This document shows, piece after piece, positions 1-13,600 of a stretch of 64,000 nucleotides of DNA. Within the stretch, counting starts at the first letter, position 1; each line of letters starts with the position of its first letter. The position numbers were made by a program, and so were the translations under genes. The DNA is from Symsagittifera roscoffensis (lineage: Eukaryota; Xenacoelomorpha; Acoela; Convolutidae): positions 44,707,629-44,771,628 of the forward strand of contig NC_087067.1 of the NCBI RefSeq assembly GCF_963678635.1. Reading direction: 5' to 3'. The notes beneath the pieces were generated by a model that saw only the letters and a program-made list of their open reading frames with translations, did no database searches and was not told the DNA's origin.

Positions 1-239
1 TCCCTCCTCAAAGTTAGTAGATTTTGGCGCGCGCTCCCTCCTCAAAGTTAGTAGATATTGGCGCCAAAGGCGCCTTTAGAAAAATTTTAGGGTCGGTCGG
101 CCAAAAATGGATTTCTGAAAAAGTATCAAAGGGGGGACCCTTTGGGTCGGCAGGGGGTCGAATCCCTGAGGGGGGGGGGGGGGGGGGAAGAGGCGTCCGC
201 CCCCCTCCCCGCCCCCCCCCCCCCCTAAATCCGCCCCTG
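1..239 (+). mobile_element. hAT-like MITE family F3, right part
   Basis: Only the 3' portion is in the window. The right end carries the inverted terminus seen in the other copies (reverse complement reads CAGGGGCGGATTTAGG), at 224-239. Inside, a block reading TCCCTCCTCAAAGTTAGTAG is present twice in tandem, followed by the TTGGCGCC block shared with the copy at 6550-6880. Long G and C runs occur near 167-187 and 211-225. The left end and target duplication are outside the window, so the family assignment rests on the right terminus and internal similarity. Confidence 0.7.
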
Positions 240-1454
240 TATATATACATATATAATTTTAAACTACACGAGCATTACGATATTTTCGATACGTATTTTT
301 GAGTCTGAGTGGTGAGGCATAGCTGCATATTATGTCCCCCCGTCTTATCATCCCGCTTAACTTCCTTTTAATAACACTCAACGAAAGGAGAGAAATGATC
401 TTGTGCTTACGCTGATAACCTTGTTCTAGTTTTTGAATTAAATCAACCTGAAAAAAAAATCTGTTGGAAAATTCCAAGTATTGTTATCAAAAGCTAAGGC
501 AATACTGATGTTCTTAGAGAGAAAATTCAGTCTGTTTCAGAACCTCAAGTCTATATTTTTCGATGATACTTTTCTGAAAAAAATGGATCTGGATATCTGG
601 TTAAATAATCCATACGCCAAACGTAACATCTTGAAGGGTGTCTCAGTTGAACGAATATGTTACTGGAGGAAAGTTTGCCAATGCAAACTCGGGCAAGAGG
701 TTTCATAAAAAAGAAAGAGATAAGAGTAGGCAGCTCCGTGAAAATGATTCAAATTCTTGATCCACACCTTCAATTTTGGTGAAAGTGCTAAAAGAGTCAA
801 AGTGCAAGCTTTAAAGGAAATGAAAAACGGTCTGCACAGCTCTATCAGCATTTTTTTAAGCAGGGATCCAAGAAAAGCAACTTTGATTGCATTTTTTTTC
901 TAATGTAAACTATAGTTTTGTTTTTGTTAGCGGTTGGATGCATAGCATGCAGTTTTGTCATCTCTTTGTTTAACTGATGAACACATCAAAAAACAGTCCA
1001 TTTTCTCTGTAATACTGTGTCGGTAATCCTTTACATTTACTTCAATCTTGGAAGTATCACCAAAAGTGATGAACTATGATGTTCGCTGTGCTCTCATAAG
1101 TAGTCTGAGCGAAAGCCAGTAATGAATCACTGCAATGTGAAGTATCGATATTCCTTTAAAGCAAGGCCAATGACCATGCTTCAAGTCATGAAGACGTTAT
1201 GTTATTCCTTAACCTATAATCAACGAGCAAGCTAGTGTCGATTCTGACGACACGGGAGTTGAGTTTCAAAAGCTTGAGCCCGAATTTTTCCAGTCTAGGC
1301 TCAAATGGGAGCGGAGTAAGTTATCTCTACAAAAAAAATGGAAAAAATTATTCGAGATTTTTTCTGTATTTTCTACGAAAACTTCAAAGTATTTTTAAGA
1401 GTAATGAAACATTTAGTGATTTTGCAAACCTATCAGCTATTATGTCTTTATTAG
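240..1454. other. AT-rich intronic or intergenic DNA, no gene seen
   Basis: No exon with domain-like coding potential or paired splice sites was recognised here. It probably belongs to the intron upstream of the first visible Ig exon, because that exon begins in phase 2 and so must have an upstream partner. Confidence 0.5.
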
Positions 1455-1610
1455 GTTCGCGATGGTGTCTGCATGTGCTAATGTGACGGTGCTGTTTGCC
1501 CCACAAGTGCCTGAAATGCAACTGAAGTCATCTCAGATGCCAGTGACTCTGCCCCACTCGGCCGAGTTCTACTGCCAAGTCACAATGTCTAACCCACCCG
1601 CAATCATCAA
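1455..1610 (+). CDS. IgSF gene, exon a: Ig domain start
   Basis: The acceptor is TTTATTAG and the donor is GTTAGT. The exon starts in phase 2 with the tail of an upstream Ig domain (NVTVLFAP) and then the first half of the next Ig fold including its first cysteine (EFYCQV). It ends in phase 2, and the next exon supplies the base that completes Lys and then the core Trp. Confidence 0.85.
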
Positions 1611-4600
1611 GTTAGTACTTTCAGTCATTATGTACTTAAAACAGGTGCCTGTAGTTTGGTGAAACACGCTTCAATAGCACATAAGTCACTGCAAAAATCA
1701 GTGAAAGTAGTGAAATATCTGGATGCCACAGCCATTATAAAATCCAGTTCTCTAATCAAAACTTTGAAATTAGTGGCGTCATAGAAAAAAAAGTTTTGCA
1801 ACGTTATTCAAAGTATTTTTCAAAAATCGGCAATGACTTCGTATCAAGGCTTTCTGTTGATCGTGGTGGCACTCTTGGAAAATTTATAGTCCATTTTTTC
1901 CAATTAATCATTTTATAGTTAAATTTTTTAAGTATTTTCTAATAATCAAGGTGGTACCTGAATGGAGTATCCCAGAAGCCCAGCCAGCAGGGCAGTGAGA
2001 GGGGTGGGGATGAGTCATACCACTGGCACAGTTGGAGTGTGATGAGGGTGGGGCTGAGGCCAGAGAACCATCTACAGCTGGTGTGGTGTTCCAGCCACTC
2101 GGAGGAGTTCCCTACCGAGAAGACGAGCCAGAAGATCACACTCAACATCAACTGTACGTACCACAGAATAGTGTTTAACCCACATTTGAAGATTACCCAG
2201 GTTGAGATTGCGTGGTTTGATGTGCATAATCCAAAGCAAAGGTTTTACATAGTTTTGACTGGACCCCAACTCTACTGTTTGCTGAAACTCGCAGTGGGTG
2301 AAGGATCGGGGCGCATTCAATGTGTTTGCTAGGCGAAGAAATAGGCAGATTGGATTTCTAGGATGACTGAATTGTTTTACAGAGCATGATACGAAGAAAA
2401 AAGTTACTTTGCTAAATTTTTATATGATAGGTCAAAGACAATTTGTCATTGAATATCTCATTGAAGCAGAAATTTAGAGCCGCGGCCATCCAAAATTATC
2501 GTTTGATTTGAGGATCAATCTTCTGAGCTTTAAAAAGATGGTTATTACTAAGTGGATTTAGAGTAAAAAAACATACACTATATTCCGTTTTTTTTAAGAT
2601 GCTCCTATCATCCGCAACACGTCTAACTCTTACGCTCTGAGTGGAGACTCGGCAACTATATCCTGCACTGTGATTGGTCGGCCGACACCCGAAGTCTTCT
2701 GGTACAGAGGAGATATGTCGATCACTAAGCAATACGAACTGGAAAATGGACTTAGTTAGTAGCTGATTTTTTTTTGAGTTTAGCATTCAAACATCGGAGG
2801 TTGATAAATTAAATTTCAATAAGCTATAGATGGCTTATGAAAGCTCATCGTGCAAATTGACAGTTTGAGACGTCTCTGTTGACTCAATTGTTTCTTTTTC
2901 GCGTCTTTTTTTGCCTACTAATCCACTATATGCGTACTGCAAGAATTACATGCTATGTTATGCCCTTAGCCCTTGTCAATTTAATTATTTTATTGAAACA
3001 ACATCCATCAAAATGTTTCAACCAACTTTTGAAAAACTCAAAATAAACTATGTTACTAATAAGCTGTTGTGTTTAGCGAGTAAGGTGATGAAGATGAGGG
3101 ATGAGTGGACGGTTGAGAGTGAGTTGCGGGTGGGGAGGGTGGGAGAGGGGAACAGGGGGGACTACAAGTGCACGGCCTCCAACACCTTCGGCTCATCACA
3201 CGCCACAGCTAGCATTCTGGAACCCAGTGAGTTTAAAATTTTGCTCAATAAAACTTACATTATATGACTTTGGCGATAAAATAGTGATAAAATATGTTGA
3301 AAAGTATATTTCTGATAAGCAATTATTCTATGGTTAACAAGAAACTTAGCTGTTAAATAGAAAAGAAAACTCAAAAGATCTCACTTGTTTGAAAATCTCA
3401 TGTAGGAAAAATAAAGAAACAAATTAATTAAACTTGTCCAGTAATGTCTTTTTTATGTTCTTTTTACACATCTTGGTAACCTGTTTACTATTAGACTGTA
3501 TCAGGGATGGATCTAGGTTTTCTTTAGGGCAGGGCAGATTTTCAAAAAAAAATTCGAAAATTTTGTCGACTTTTTTTCAGGTCGACCAAATCGATTTTCC
3601 GAGCTCTCCTAAATCACTCTAAAGATTTTATTTTGAACTAAATTGAGGTCCCCCCCCCCCTAAATCGACCCCTAGACTGAATCGTTATGAAGAATTCATT
3701 AAGTATTGGTGTGACTGTTCTGTGTTATAGATCCGCCCTCCTTAGAAGACAGTCTCACAGCCCAATTCATCCCCGACAACTCAGTCAACCTGTCGTGGGT
3801 GCCAGCCAAGTCGCACTACTACCCCATGCACACTTGGTACCAGGTTGTTGTCATTCACTGTCCTTATTCAATCAACCTAATTTTAAATTACTCTAACCGG
3901 TCATTTTTATTTGACCTTGATACGTTCATTCCCTCCGACAAAGAGAAGGCTCACTCACTTAATAATGTTCTAACCATGGGCGGATCTAGGATTTTCTCGA
4001 CTTTATCGCAGGTGTGGTACCTCACTTCAGTCACACTCCAGCAGGGCCAGGACAAGAAAGGGCAGCAGACTGGTGGTGGTGATGGAGAAGAAGGCGCCCG
4101 TGAGTCCACGGAGGTAACTTTTCTATCGAAGTTTTCGTTCTTTTTTTTTATCTCGAGCTGAACATGCTAAACGCCTTTGACGACCGCCAAAAAGTTCATT
4201 TTGAAAATATTCTGTTTCTCCGACCATTCACAAAAAAAGCGTTTCTGAGTTCCAGTGTGTTTTGGTTCCACGCAAAATCAGGTGCACATAAAACTGTCGT
4301 ATAAAGTCAAAAAACGAACATTCAGTTTGCTCAATTTTAATTTTCACATTAAAAATATGGAGGTGGTTTCATTGCTTGTATTTAATTTTAACTATTTTTC
4401 TGCATGCAATTCATAAAATTGTCTGCTGGTCTGCTGAATACCTAAAATGTACCCTATGAAGCTATTAAAAGGAGAAATATTGGGAAAAAAATTTGCAACA
4501 TTCTTTGTATCATATCTGCAGTATGCCTTCAACGAAGCTGGAAATTGATAACGTCTCACGCAAAAAGGCAATAGCGATGAAAACATTTGACCATATTAAA

Positions 4601-7600
4601 AAAAGTTTACCATTTGTTCGCCGAATTTTATTACAAAAGATTCGAGCTGAAGTCAAATGTGTATGGAAGATAGGGACAATAATCTCATGTATTAACTTTA
4701 ATTAGACCTTATTGTTCCGACTTTCGATACGAAAGTAACGGAGTATTTAAGCTCGGTATGGGTTTTTTTTCTTCAGACAAATTTCGACTTTTTAACTAGC
4801 CATTTTTGACGGAATTTTATTATATCACTCGAAAGATATTGTTGTCATGAGCTTAAATTTGAAAAGATATTTCACCTGTGATCATTTTTCGTAAATTTAT
4901 GAGGGTTTAAAGATTGCCATTTTGGCCAATTTGGGACAATTAACGCGCGATATATTTCGCGCTATTAACGCGTAAACGGAGAGTTAATCCGCCTAAGAAA
5001 TCGTTCCAAATTGATTGAAAGAAGCGTATTTGCCATAAATGATTTGTTACAAGGTGCGAAATCTATCCTTTTGTGTTTTATATGGCGTGTGGGGGGATGA
5101 TTTTTTTAAAAAAAAATCAACTTTAGAAAAAAAAATTTTTTTCATTTTATTTTTTAATATTATTACTGCTCCATAAACCTTAGAGGGCAGTCGGAACATT
5201 CAGGGCTTCGCCCTGATACGAGCAGTCTTGTTTAAACAGGCAATTTAATGTATATTTCATTATCAGGTTTCATTTTTGACAACAGGAACAAAGTTGCGTT
5301 CAGTAGTATGTTACTTTTGCCCTGTTACACTTCAACACTTTCAATTTTGTTCCAACTTTTGTGAAGAAATTAACGGAATATTCGTGCTCGGAGGTTTTTT
5401 TTCTTCAGACAAATTTTCACTTTATAACTAGCCATTTTTGACGGAAATGCTTTAAACCTTTCAGTAAGTATTGTTTTCCTGAGCTTAAATTCAAAATAAA
5501 TTTCACCTGTGCTCATTTTTTGTAAAGTTATGGGGTTATAAAGATTGCCATTTTGGGCAATTTGGGACAATTAACGCGCAATACTTTTCGCGTTTTTACC
5601 GTGTAAGCGGAGATTTAATCCGTATTAGAAATTGCTCCAAATTAGTTAAAGGACGCTTATTTACCAGGATTGATTTGTTACTAATATAAAAATTCATCAC
5701 TTTATCTCAAATTTTAAAATATTTTTATGAGCAGTCTTGTTCAAGTTTTAGTTTTTCTAGTTTCTGCTGATTTTTTTGAAGTTTTTCGAAATCACGTCCT
5801 GCATTCCCTCATTGTCCCCCATCCCATGTTATGCCCCCTTTTAAGCCCCCCCCCCCCCCCCCAACCCCGTTTGATATTAGTTTGATCTCCCTAGTTGTTG
5901 CTCATCCCCCTCCCCAAGTTTTTAACCCCCCTTCCCCAGTATACCCCTCCCCTCACGTTAACCACTTCCCAACTGCGAGGGGGTGAAATTTTAGGGGTGC
6001 GGGGGTTGGGTTTGGAGCGGTGTGCGGGGGGTCTGTAATGATGTTTGGTGGTTGGGGAGTATTATGGTGTGTGTGTGTGTGGGGGAGGGGAGCTTGTGAG
6101 GAATGAGGCATAGTGAGGGGCGGGGGTTCAATTGGAGTATGGTGGGGTTGTGAAGGTGTGAGAATTGGGTAAAAAGGTACTCGAGGATGAACATGTTCGT
6201 TGGGATTCGAGTTTTGCATAAAGCAGAGCAAACATTTCGTTTTTGCAAAAAAAACAATCAATGTTCATGTATTTTATCAACAAAAACTTGATTTTATTCT
6301 AGATTCTAATGGATTGTAATCGATTATAATGGCTTATTTTGGATTTTTGAATATTGAAAATAATCGACTAAAATTCTCTAAAATCTTTTTATGGTTAGGT
6401 GGGTCATGAAAACTGTTTAAATAGGCTAATTTTTTTGCCGACATAATCCATTACAATCTATTTTTTTCCATGAAACTCTAGTGAAAACTAATTGGCCAAA
6501 AAACAGTTTTCAAGCCCCCAAATTTAAAAGCTGACTTATAAATTGTATCCAGGGGCGGATCTAGGGTTTTCTCAAAGGGGTGGTTTAAAAAAATTTAGTA
6601 TTTTTTGGCGAACTTTTTGTCAGGTCACCTAAATCAATTTTCTGAGCTCTCTTAAATCACTATAAAGGCCCTATACTGATCAAGCTTCCTCCTCCATCTT
6701 TTAGTTAGCATATATTGGCGCCAATGGCGGTCTTAGAAAGGTTTTATAGTCAGCCAGCTAAAAGTGGATGTCTCAAAATAGTGCAAAGGGGGGTCGGGAT
6801 CCTTTGGGTCGGAGGGTCGAACCCATAAGAGGAGGTGGCAATAGGCCCCTGCCCCCTTTCCACTCTTAAATCCGCTACCAATTGTGTCTAAATATTATCA
6901 GCAGTTTAATTCTTGTCAACAAAAAGTAAACAATTTCTAATCAATATTTTTTAGCATTTCAATTCTTGTCAAAATAGTGTGTTTGTTTAGGTGGCCTTGA
7001 TGACTAAACTGGAGCACAATTACACCACTAGTTTTGCCCTGGTGCCCCGTCTGCAGGCCGGCAACTTCTACCACTTGTTCGTGAGGGCCTGTAATGAAGC
7101 AGGATGCAGTCATCCCCCCATCAGTCGTGTGTTCGACTTCGAAGCGTCCTTGTCTAACAGTGCGGGTCAGTAGACGACAACATAATTATACAATAAGAAT
7201 AAAGTCATTATTACAAATAGGGTCTTTAAAAATTAAGTCGGTCGAAACAGCCAGTTCGAGCCTCAAGCGAGTCCGTCGAAACATACCCATTTTTAGTCCA
7301 GTCGATCGAAATATTATCTCGAATTCCAGCAGAAACATAAGCCTCGTAACAAATTTGGCATCAAACTATTTACAGAAAAACAATTGGCTTAACTGAAGCT
7401 ATAGCAACTCTGCCTAGGATCAGCCACAGGTATTCGCCCTCACGACGCTGAACCTAACATCAAAAAAATTTGAGATAAAAACAATGTGTATTTGATCAGA
7501 AAAAAAAAACATTTCATAAGCGAGAACAATCGCGGGTCTAGTTTTTTTTGGACCCGGGAGTTTGTGAAAACGGTGTGTCTCACTTTTTGTAGGTTGATCA

Positions 7601-10600
7601 AACAGTTTTCCGAGATGGCCCAAATCACTATGAGGACCCTATTTTGTCCAAAAGTTCTGCGCCACAGGCAAATTTTTCAAAAATTGATTTTTGGGGGGCA
7701 GGTTCTGGAAGTTTTTGACCAGAAAGGCGTTTTATTTGGCGCTCGCTTTCCGTACAAATTCATTGAATTTCGGCACGAAAAACTCAATTTAGCGAGACAT
7801 TGATCATCGAAAAAGTGCAAAGTGCAATTGAACTTCATATTATTTCAAAAAGATTGTCAAACATTGAAATGAGTCTTTGAATGCAAACCTTCTGCATCAG
7901 GTCGAGTGATTTGGCTTAGATTAGCCATAATTTAGAAAATTTTATGGCTTGGAAATGGTTTATTTAAAAAAAGTTTGAGTTTAATTCCAAATAGCGCCAA
8001 TTTTAGACCCATCTGAGAATCTTAATAAGTATTTGCGATTTATGTTTTGATCGACTGATATGTAAAAATGGTATGTTTCGACCATCTCGATCCAGGTGTT
8101 ATTCCCTCAGCCGTTAGGTGAGGTATAAGCTATGTAATCTATGTAGTCAAAGTCTATGCTTAATCGCTAACTGAGAATAGAAATACGAAGAGTTAGAGAG
8201 CAACTTAAATTCAGTTGATAAAGTTAAGTCTGATTCGAATCTGACCTCGAAATCATGAGAGAGACAGAGACTCATAAATAACTATTGAATATGGTGTTAG
8301 TTTTAATAGGTACTTAATTTAGATCAGACTTCTATATGGTTAAGTTTACATAATGTTACATAAGTATATATGGTTAGCATTTAGGATGAGAACAATCTAT
8401 GTATTGTTTTAGGTAGACGGAGTTCTAGTATATCCGTATGGATAACAGTTCTAATCGGTATCTAATATATCCGTATGGATAACATTCCCCCTGTTTCTTA
8501 TATATGATGAACACATCATATATCCTCTGTGTCTGCGATATCTGTTGGGCGTTCATTTCCGATGATGTCTGCGGTATCTGTTTGGTGATCGGTTCGTTGT
8601 TTTTCTCATCTTTCGCTTGTTTACTGAGACGTTTAGAGCGTTCTTGTACTTCATATTCCCTTTGGAAAGTCATCGAGTTTTTGGGTGGAGAGATGGATTT
8701 AAGAATTTTCATTGCGTCGTTAAAGCTGTCAATGAAGGATTTGTCTGGTGAGCATGACGTTCCGGTTGGTCTGTCGATGACGTAACGGGAGCTAATTGCT
8801 CGTTGTAGGGGACTATTTGGAGCACTGCGTTGAGCTGACGTAGCTGACGTATTAAAATCTGACGCGAATTTTGTTCTCGGGCTACTCTGTGGTGACGACG
8901 TGTGTGTGGATATTTTTGTTGGTGTGTGTAGTGTATCTCTGGGCTCGGATACATCTTCAATTGGGCCGCCTGTTCCTCCACTGGTTTCTCTTACCCTTAG
9001 CTGCTCTGGTGTTTTATCAGTTGATTGGCACGGTGTTTTGTCAGTTGAGTCAATTTCGATACATTCTATATCGGTTGAGGACTCTTGGATAGTGCCTGCT
9101 TGGCCAGTTGGTTCCCTTTTATCCTGTTGTACTGTTATGAGACATACTTCGTTATCTGAAGTGCTTCCGGTGATTTTGTTAATCGGAATTGCATTTCCGA
9201 ATTTGAGGGCAAGGGCGCTTGTTTTGGTCCTTGTGGATCTACGGCTTGGAATTGCTGCTTGTGGTTTGGTACTGTTGTTCGTATCTTGTGGCGGCGTAGT
9301 TTATCGGTCCAGCTTTTCGGCTGGGGGCATTTTTGGTGATTGTCTCATGTCTTGAATTATTGAGTCGTCCGATGAAATAGAAATTGATGTGTCACAGTCA
9401 AGTTCTATGTCCTTGTTTTCCTTGCGTACTTTATTGGGGCTGCCTTTTCCTTTTCGGCTTGGCGACTTGAGATTTTTCGTAGTAGTTGGTTGGTTTTTTA
9501 CCGTCGGGGCTTTTGATGTTGTTGGGATTGTTCTATGAATCCGGTCGTGTCCTAGCTTCCTTCTGTTAGTTGTTTGTCGAATAAGTTCCTCGACATTCTT
9601 GGGCGGTTTTTGTTTTGGGCTCGTTGGTGTTGAGGTGTTACCCGCCGGATTCCCTGGTTCCACTGATTTTTTCTTTGGGATCTTTGAGCCAGTTGGTTCA
9701 CTTTGCTTAGCCTCTTTGTCTAAAAAACCGGATTTTGCTCTTGGTAAATGTTTGTATGCTACGAAGTCCTTTAGCTGTGCCGATCTACATTTACCGTACA
9801 CCCGTGGATCTGATACAAACGCTAGACCGTCGTGTTTTATTACCCTTGGTTGTTTTCCGTCTTCCCGGACCCATGCAGTGTGCGGGGAGTATTTAATTAT
9901 TGAACCGTTTTCGATTACCTTGAATTGTGCCCCGAATACCCCAGGATTTTTTATTTTACGTGCTATGGTGCCCAATTTTCGTGCCACTTGTTCGATACGT
10001 TTTCCTAACCCCGGGTCTATGGTGTTCTTGGGTCCTTTAAATCGATCTTTTAGAAACACCAAGGGGGCTCTTTCTATTCTTTGTTTTTCTTGTTGTGTAA
10101 GCCAACGAATTGGTTTTCGTGTTCTAATATTTGCTATATCATGTTGTGCGTTTTCGGCGAGAAAGGACCGTTTAACTTTTTGTAAGTCATAGGGTATATT
10201 ATTAAGTGGAAGGTGCGCACCTATTAGGAATTTTCGCAGCAGGGCTTGGTCGAACAGTTCATCCTCGTCTGTGTCCGACAGTGAGATTTGCTTCTTTTGC
10301 ACTATGTCGCTCTGGCTATGTTTTGCTTGTCCTGGAGTTTTACTTCGAACCGCTTGTGAAGATGGTCCCGCTGGTTCACAGGATGGTTCGGGGAGATAGG
10401 TTTTCTTGTACACCACGCTGAGTTTGTCCTCGCTATTGTTGTCTCTATTCCAAATGGCCTCGGGCGTGAGGGCAGATTTTGTGAGTATCTTTTCATCTAG
10501 GCACGAAAGTTTTGTATTTTCCCATGAGAGATTAGAGATTTTAGGTGTAGTGCAAATATTAGTTAATGGTGTGTTTGGTTTACGCCCGTAGTGCGCTTCA

Positions 10601-13600
10601 AACGGTGTAATTTTTGTTGTGGCGTGTGGGGTAATGCGTAGTGTTTTGATTAGTTCCGCCACATCTGACGCTAGTTTGTACGGTGTGTTATTTTTATCGA
10701 TTTTCATAATGGAGAGACAAGTTTTTAAAGTTCTAATTAGTCTTTCTACCATGCCCATTGAGCGATGGTCGTCCACTGGAGCAAATATTAGCTTAATGTT
10801 TTTGCTTTTGCAATAGATCATAAATTTTTTAGCCCGAAACCCTTGAGCTTGATCACACCTGATATTCCTTGGTACCCCATGGTTGACAATATGTGTTTGC
10901 ATAAATTTTATGATTGTATCTGCCTTGTTATTCGCTACTACTTTTGCGTATGGGAATTGCGAGAATCTATCTACCCCAACTAGAATGTACACGTCTTTGT
11001 TGTTTTCATCCGGTAGCGGTCCAGCGAAATCCAATTGGATTTCCTCGTTCGGTTCTACTACAGCGTCAAGGCTAGTGTAGTGTTTTTTACCGGATAGTAC
11101 CCGAAGATTCTTACCTTTAGTACGGCATTCCTTGCAATTCTGAGCTGCCGTTACTTTGTCTCGATGGAGGTATGGGTACCAAATATGCTTGGCAGCCTCT
11201 AGCATACTGCCTTGTCCTGGGTGAGTTAGATGGATTGAATCTAAGATGATTTGTCTCAGCTGTTTCGGTATTACTACTCTGTCATCATAGAGTAGAACAT
11301 TGTTTCGGACCAACAAATGGTCGCGCACGTTATAAAAGTAGGGTCCATAACAGGCTTTTATCTGCTCCCACTTCTGGTGTCGGATCATGTTGATCAGAGG
11401 CTGGAGTTTTCTGTCGCGTTTCGTGGCGGCCGCGATAAACTCCACGTCTAGTGCTTTACGTAGATTCTTTCGGAAGAGCGGTACATCTTCCTCCTCCATA
11501 GAGATGGCTTGGCACTCTGTTTGTTGATCTGGTGGGTCTGTCTGACATAATTGATCGGACTTTTTGTTGAACGTGAAACTATCTCTCGATGGAATTACCT
11601 GGTGTCTGACGTCGCTAAACGAGAGAGTTGATTGGCTCGGTTCTTCTGACATTTCATTGAACGATGCAAACTTAGTGGGTGGAATCGTTACAGTAGTTTG
11701 TTGGCCGCTGTGACATTTTCTCATTATTCTCTTAAAAGGGGGTAGTGACATTCCTGTCTGTAATTGGCGGTTCATTTTGTTGGCCACTGGAGCGGTAGAT
11801 TGTGAGTTAAGATAAGCTTGTTGATGTTGACGATTAAATGATTTTCCTTCTTTATGTAATTTTTCTATTGCGGTCTGGTTGCAAATGTTCGAATTCAACG
11901 GAGAGTAATTTGAAATATTTGGATTTGACGGAGAGTGATTTGAAATTTTTGAATCTGACGGAGAGTGACTGTTTGCTAGAGATTGATCATTAACAGTGAA
12001 AAATGTTGCTTTTGTGTGCGAATTTGAACGAGTAGAGTTTTCGTTCCGGGCGTTGAAATCCGTTTGGATTTTCGATCATTCCAATATTAGCTATGGTGCT
12101 GTCTTGAAATTCAAGGCAAGAAATGAAATCATCAATGAGTGCGACTACGAAATGTTCATCCCAATATGCGGGAGGTTGTGGTTTTCCTACCGGATGGCGC
12201 AAAATATAGTCTATTAAGCCCATTTTGCTGCCGGAAAGATGTTTGATGTCAAAATCAAATGGGATGAGACGGTCAATCCATCTAGTTAGGCGACTTTGAT
12301 ATGTTTTATTACTTTTATTGCTATTTAGGGCACTAACCAAAGTTTGCTGGTCAGTAATTAGTGTAAAGTGGCGGCCATACAAATAATATTTAAAATGGTC
12401 AATAGCCCATACTGCAGCTAGGAGTTCCAATTCATTTACTGAATATTTATTTTCACATGCGTTTAGGAATCTGGACGCGTATGCCACCGTAGCCCATCCG
12501 TCTGGAGTTTCTTGTTCGAGGGCAGCTCCGATACCCTAGCGACTTGCGTCGCACACTATTCGGGTCTCCCGGTTACTCACGAAGTGTCGATTTTCTGTGA
12601 TATTTCGCACCGCTGTCAGGATGGTCTGAAATGCCTCTTCATGTTTTTGTTCCCAAACGTAGTGAAATTTAGAAGAAGAATATAAGAGTGGCCTCTATGG
12701 TGTACACAGTTGTGCCAAGTTTGGTATAAATTTATTCAGGTGATGGACTGAACCCATAAAACTTTTGAGTTGTTTGAAAGTTTTAGGGTGTTGTAGTTTT
12801 GAGATCGCATCAGTTTTCTTATGCATTGGTATTGTTCCGTATTCATTTATGATGAACCCCAGCCATTCGACTTTTTTACAGCCGAATTTGCATGTATTTA
12901 GGGAAATCGCCATATTTTCTTGATCCAATTTGTCTAAGACCTTTTTCAGTTTGTCGATGTGTTGCTCTTTCGTTCCGTGGGATATAATTAATATATCATC
13001 TAGAAACGCGAAAGTATCCTTTTCGTTGTTTAACGTTAGATCAATGGCTTTCTGGAATTCTGCGGGCATATCCGTGAGCCCGTAAAATCCTGTTTGGAAC
13101 TGATAAGTTCCCGTCGCTTGCCCGCCAATTATACTAAAGTTACACTGCGTTTTAGTTTTTTCATCCAATTTCAATTGACTGTAGGCATATCGAAGGTCAA
13201 TGGTAAAAAAATACGTTGTACCTGGTTTACCATTGCCCTCTTGAGCCGATTGGGCCACATTATCGAGAAGTACGTCGATGTTAGGCATCTGGTACTTGTT
13301 TTTATGTATCGCTTTGTTAATCTGTTTTGAGTCCATTGCTAGTTTTATTGAATGATCTTTCTTTACCGTTATTACGATTGGACTAATAAATTGTTTGTCG
13401 CTACAGCTATCGAGTTTCACGATATGGCCTTGGTCAATCAAGGATTTGAGTTCTTGTTCAACTTTTTCCTGAATGTGAATCGGAATTCTGCGTCCTTTTT
13501 GTTGCAGCGCCTTGAAGTCATGTAAGAATTTTGTATGAACTTCGTGGTTTTTTGAGCGTCCGATACGTGTGCACAACCCCGGGTATGCTGATTTAACCCA

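Larger units (their letters stand above)
8425..12075 (-). pseudogene. Integrase and long C-terminal tail (pol frame b), one internal stop
   Basis: This frame is open from 12075 to a TAA at 9301-9303 and, in the same frame, again from 9300 to 8425 inside the 3' LTR. The integrase shows the N-terminal His/Cys zinc region (HLTHPG, then CKEC) and the catalytic triad: Asp in LDFAGPL, Asp in IRCDQAQGF, and Glu in MVERLIRT, the last two 35 residues apart (DD35E). It inserts element cDNA into host DNA in the nucleus. After the core come several hundred residues rich in Lys, Pro, Ser and Thr. No Met begins the frame near its N-terminus. It overlaps the RNase H frame by 86 bases, so it is normally made by frameshifting or was disconnected by an indel. 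Confidence 0.88.

Noticed and set aside
5953..6261. Open frames rich in Pro, His and Thr
   Set aside because: They are translations of the C-rich/G-rich low-complexity tract in two overlapping frames, with no domain.
8900..9355. Plus-strand frame of 151 codons
   Set aside because: It is the antisense shadow of the retrotransposon pol tail, which has the coherent minus-strand frame.
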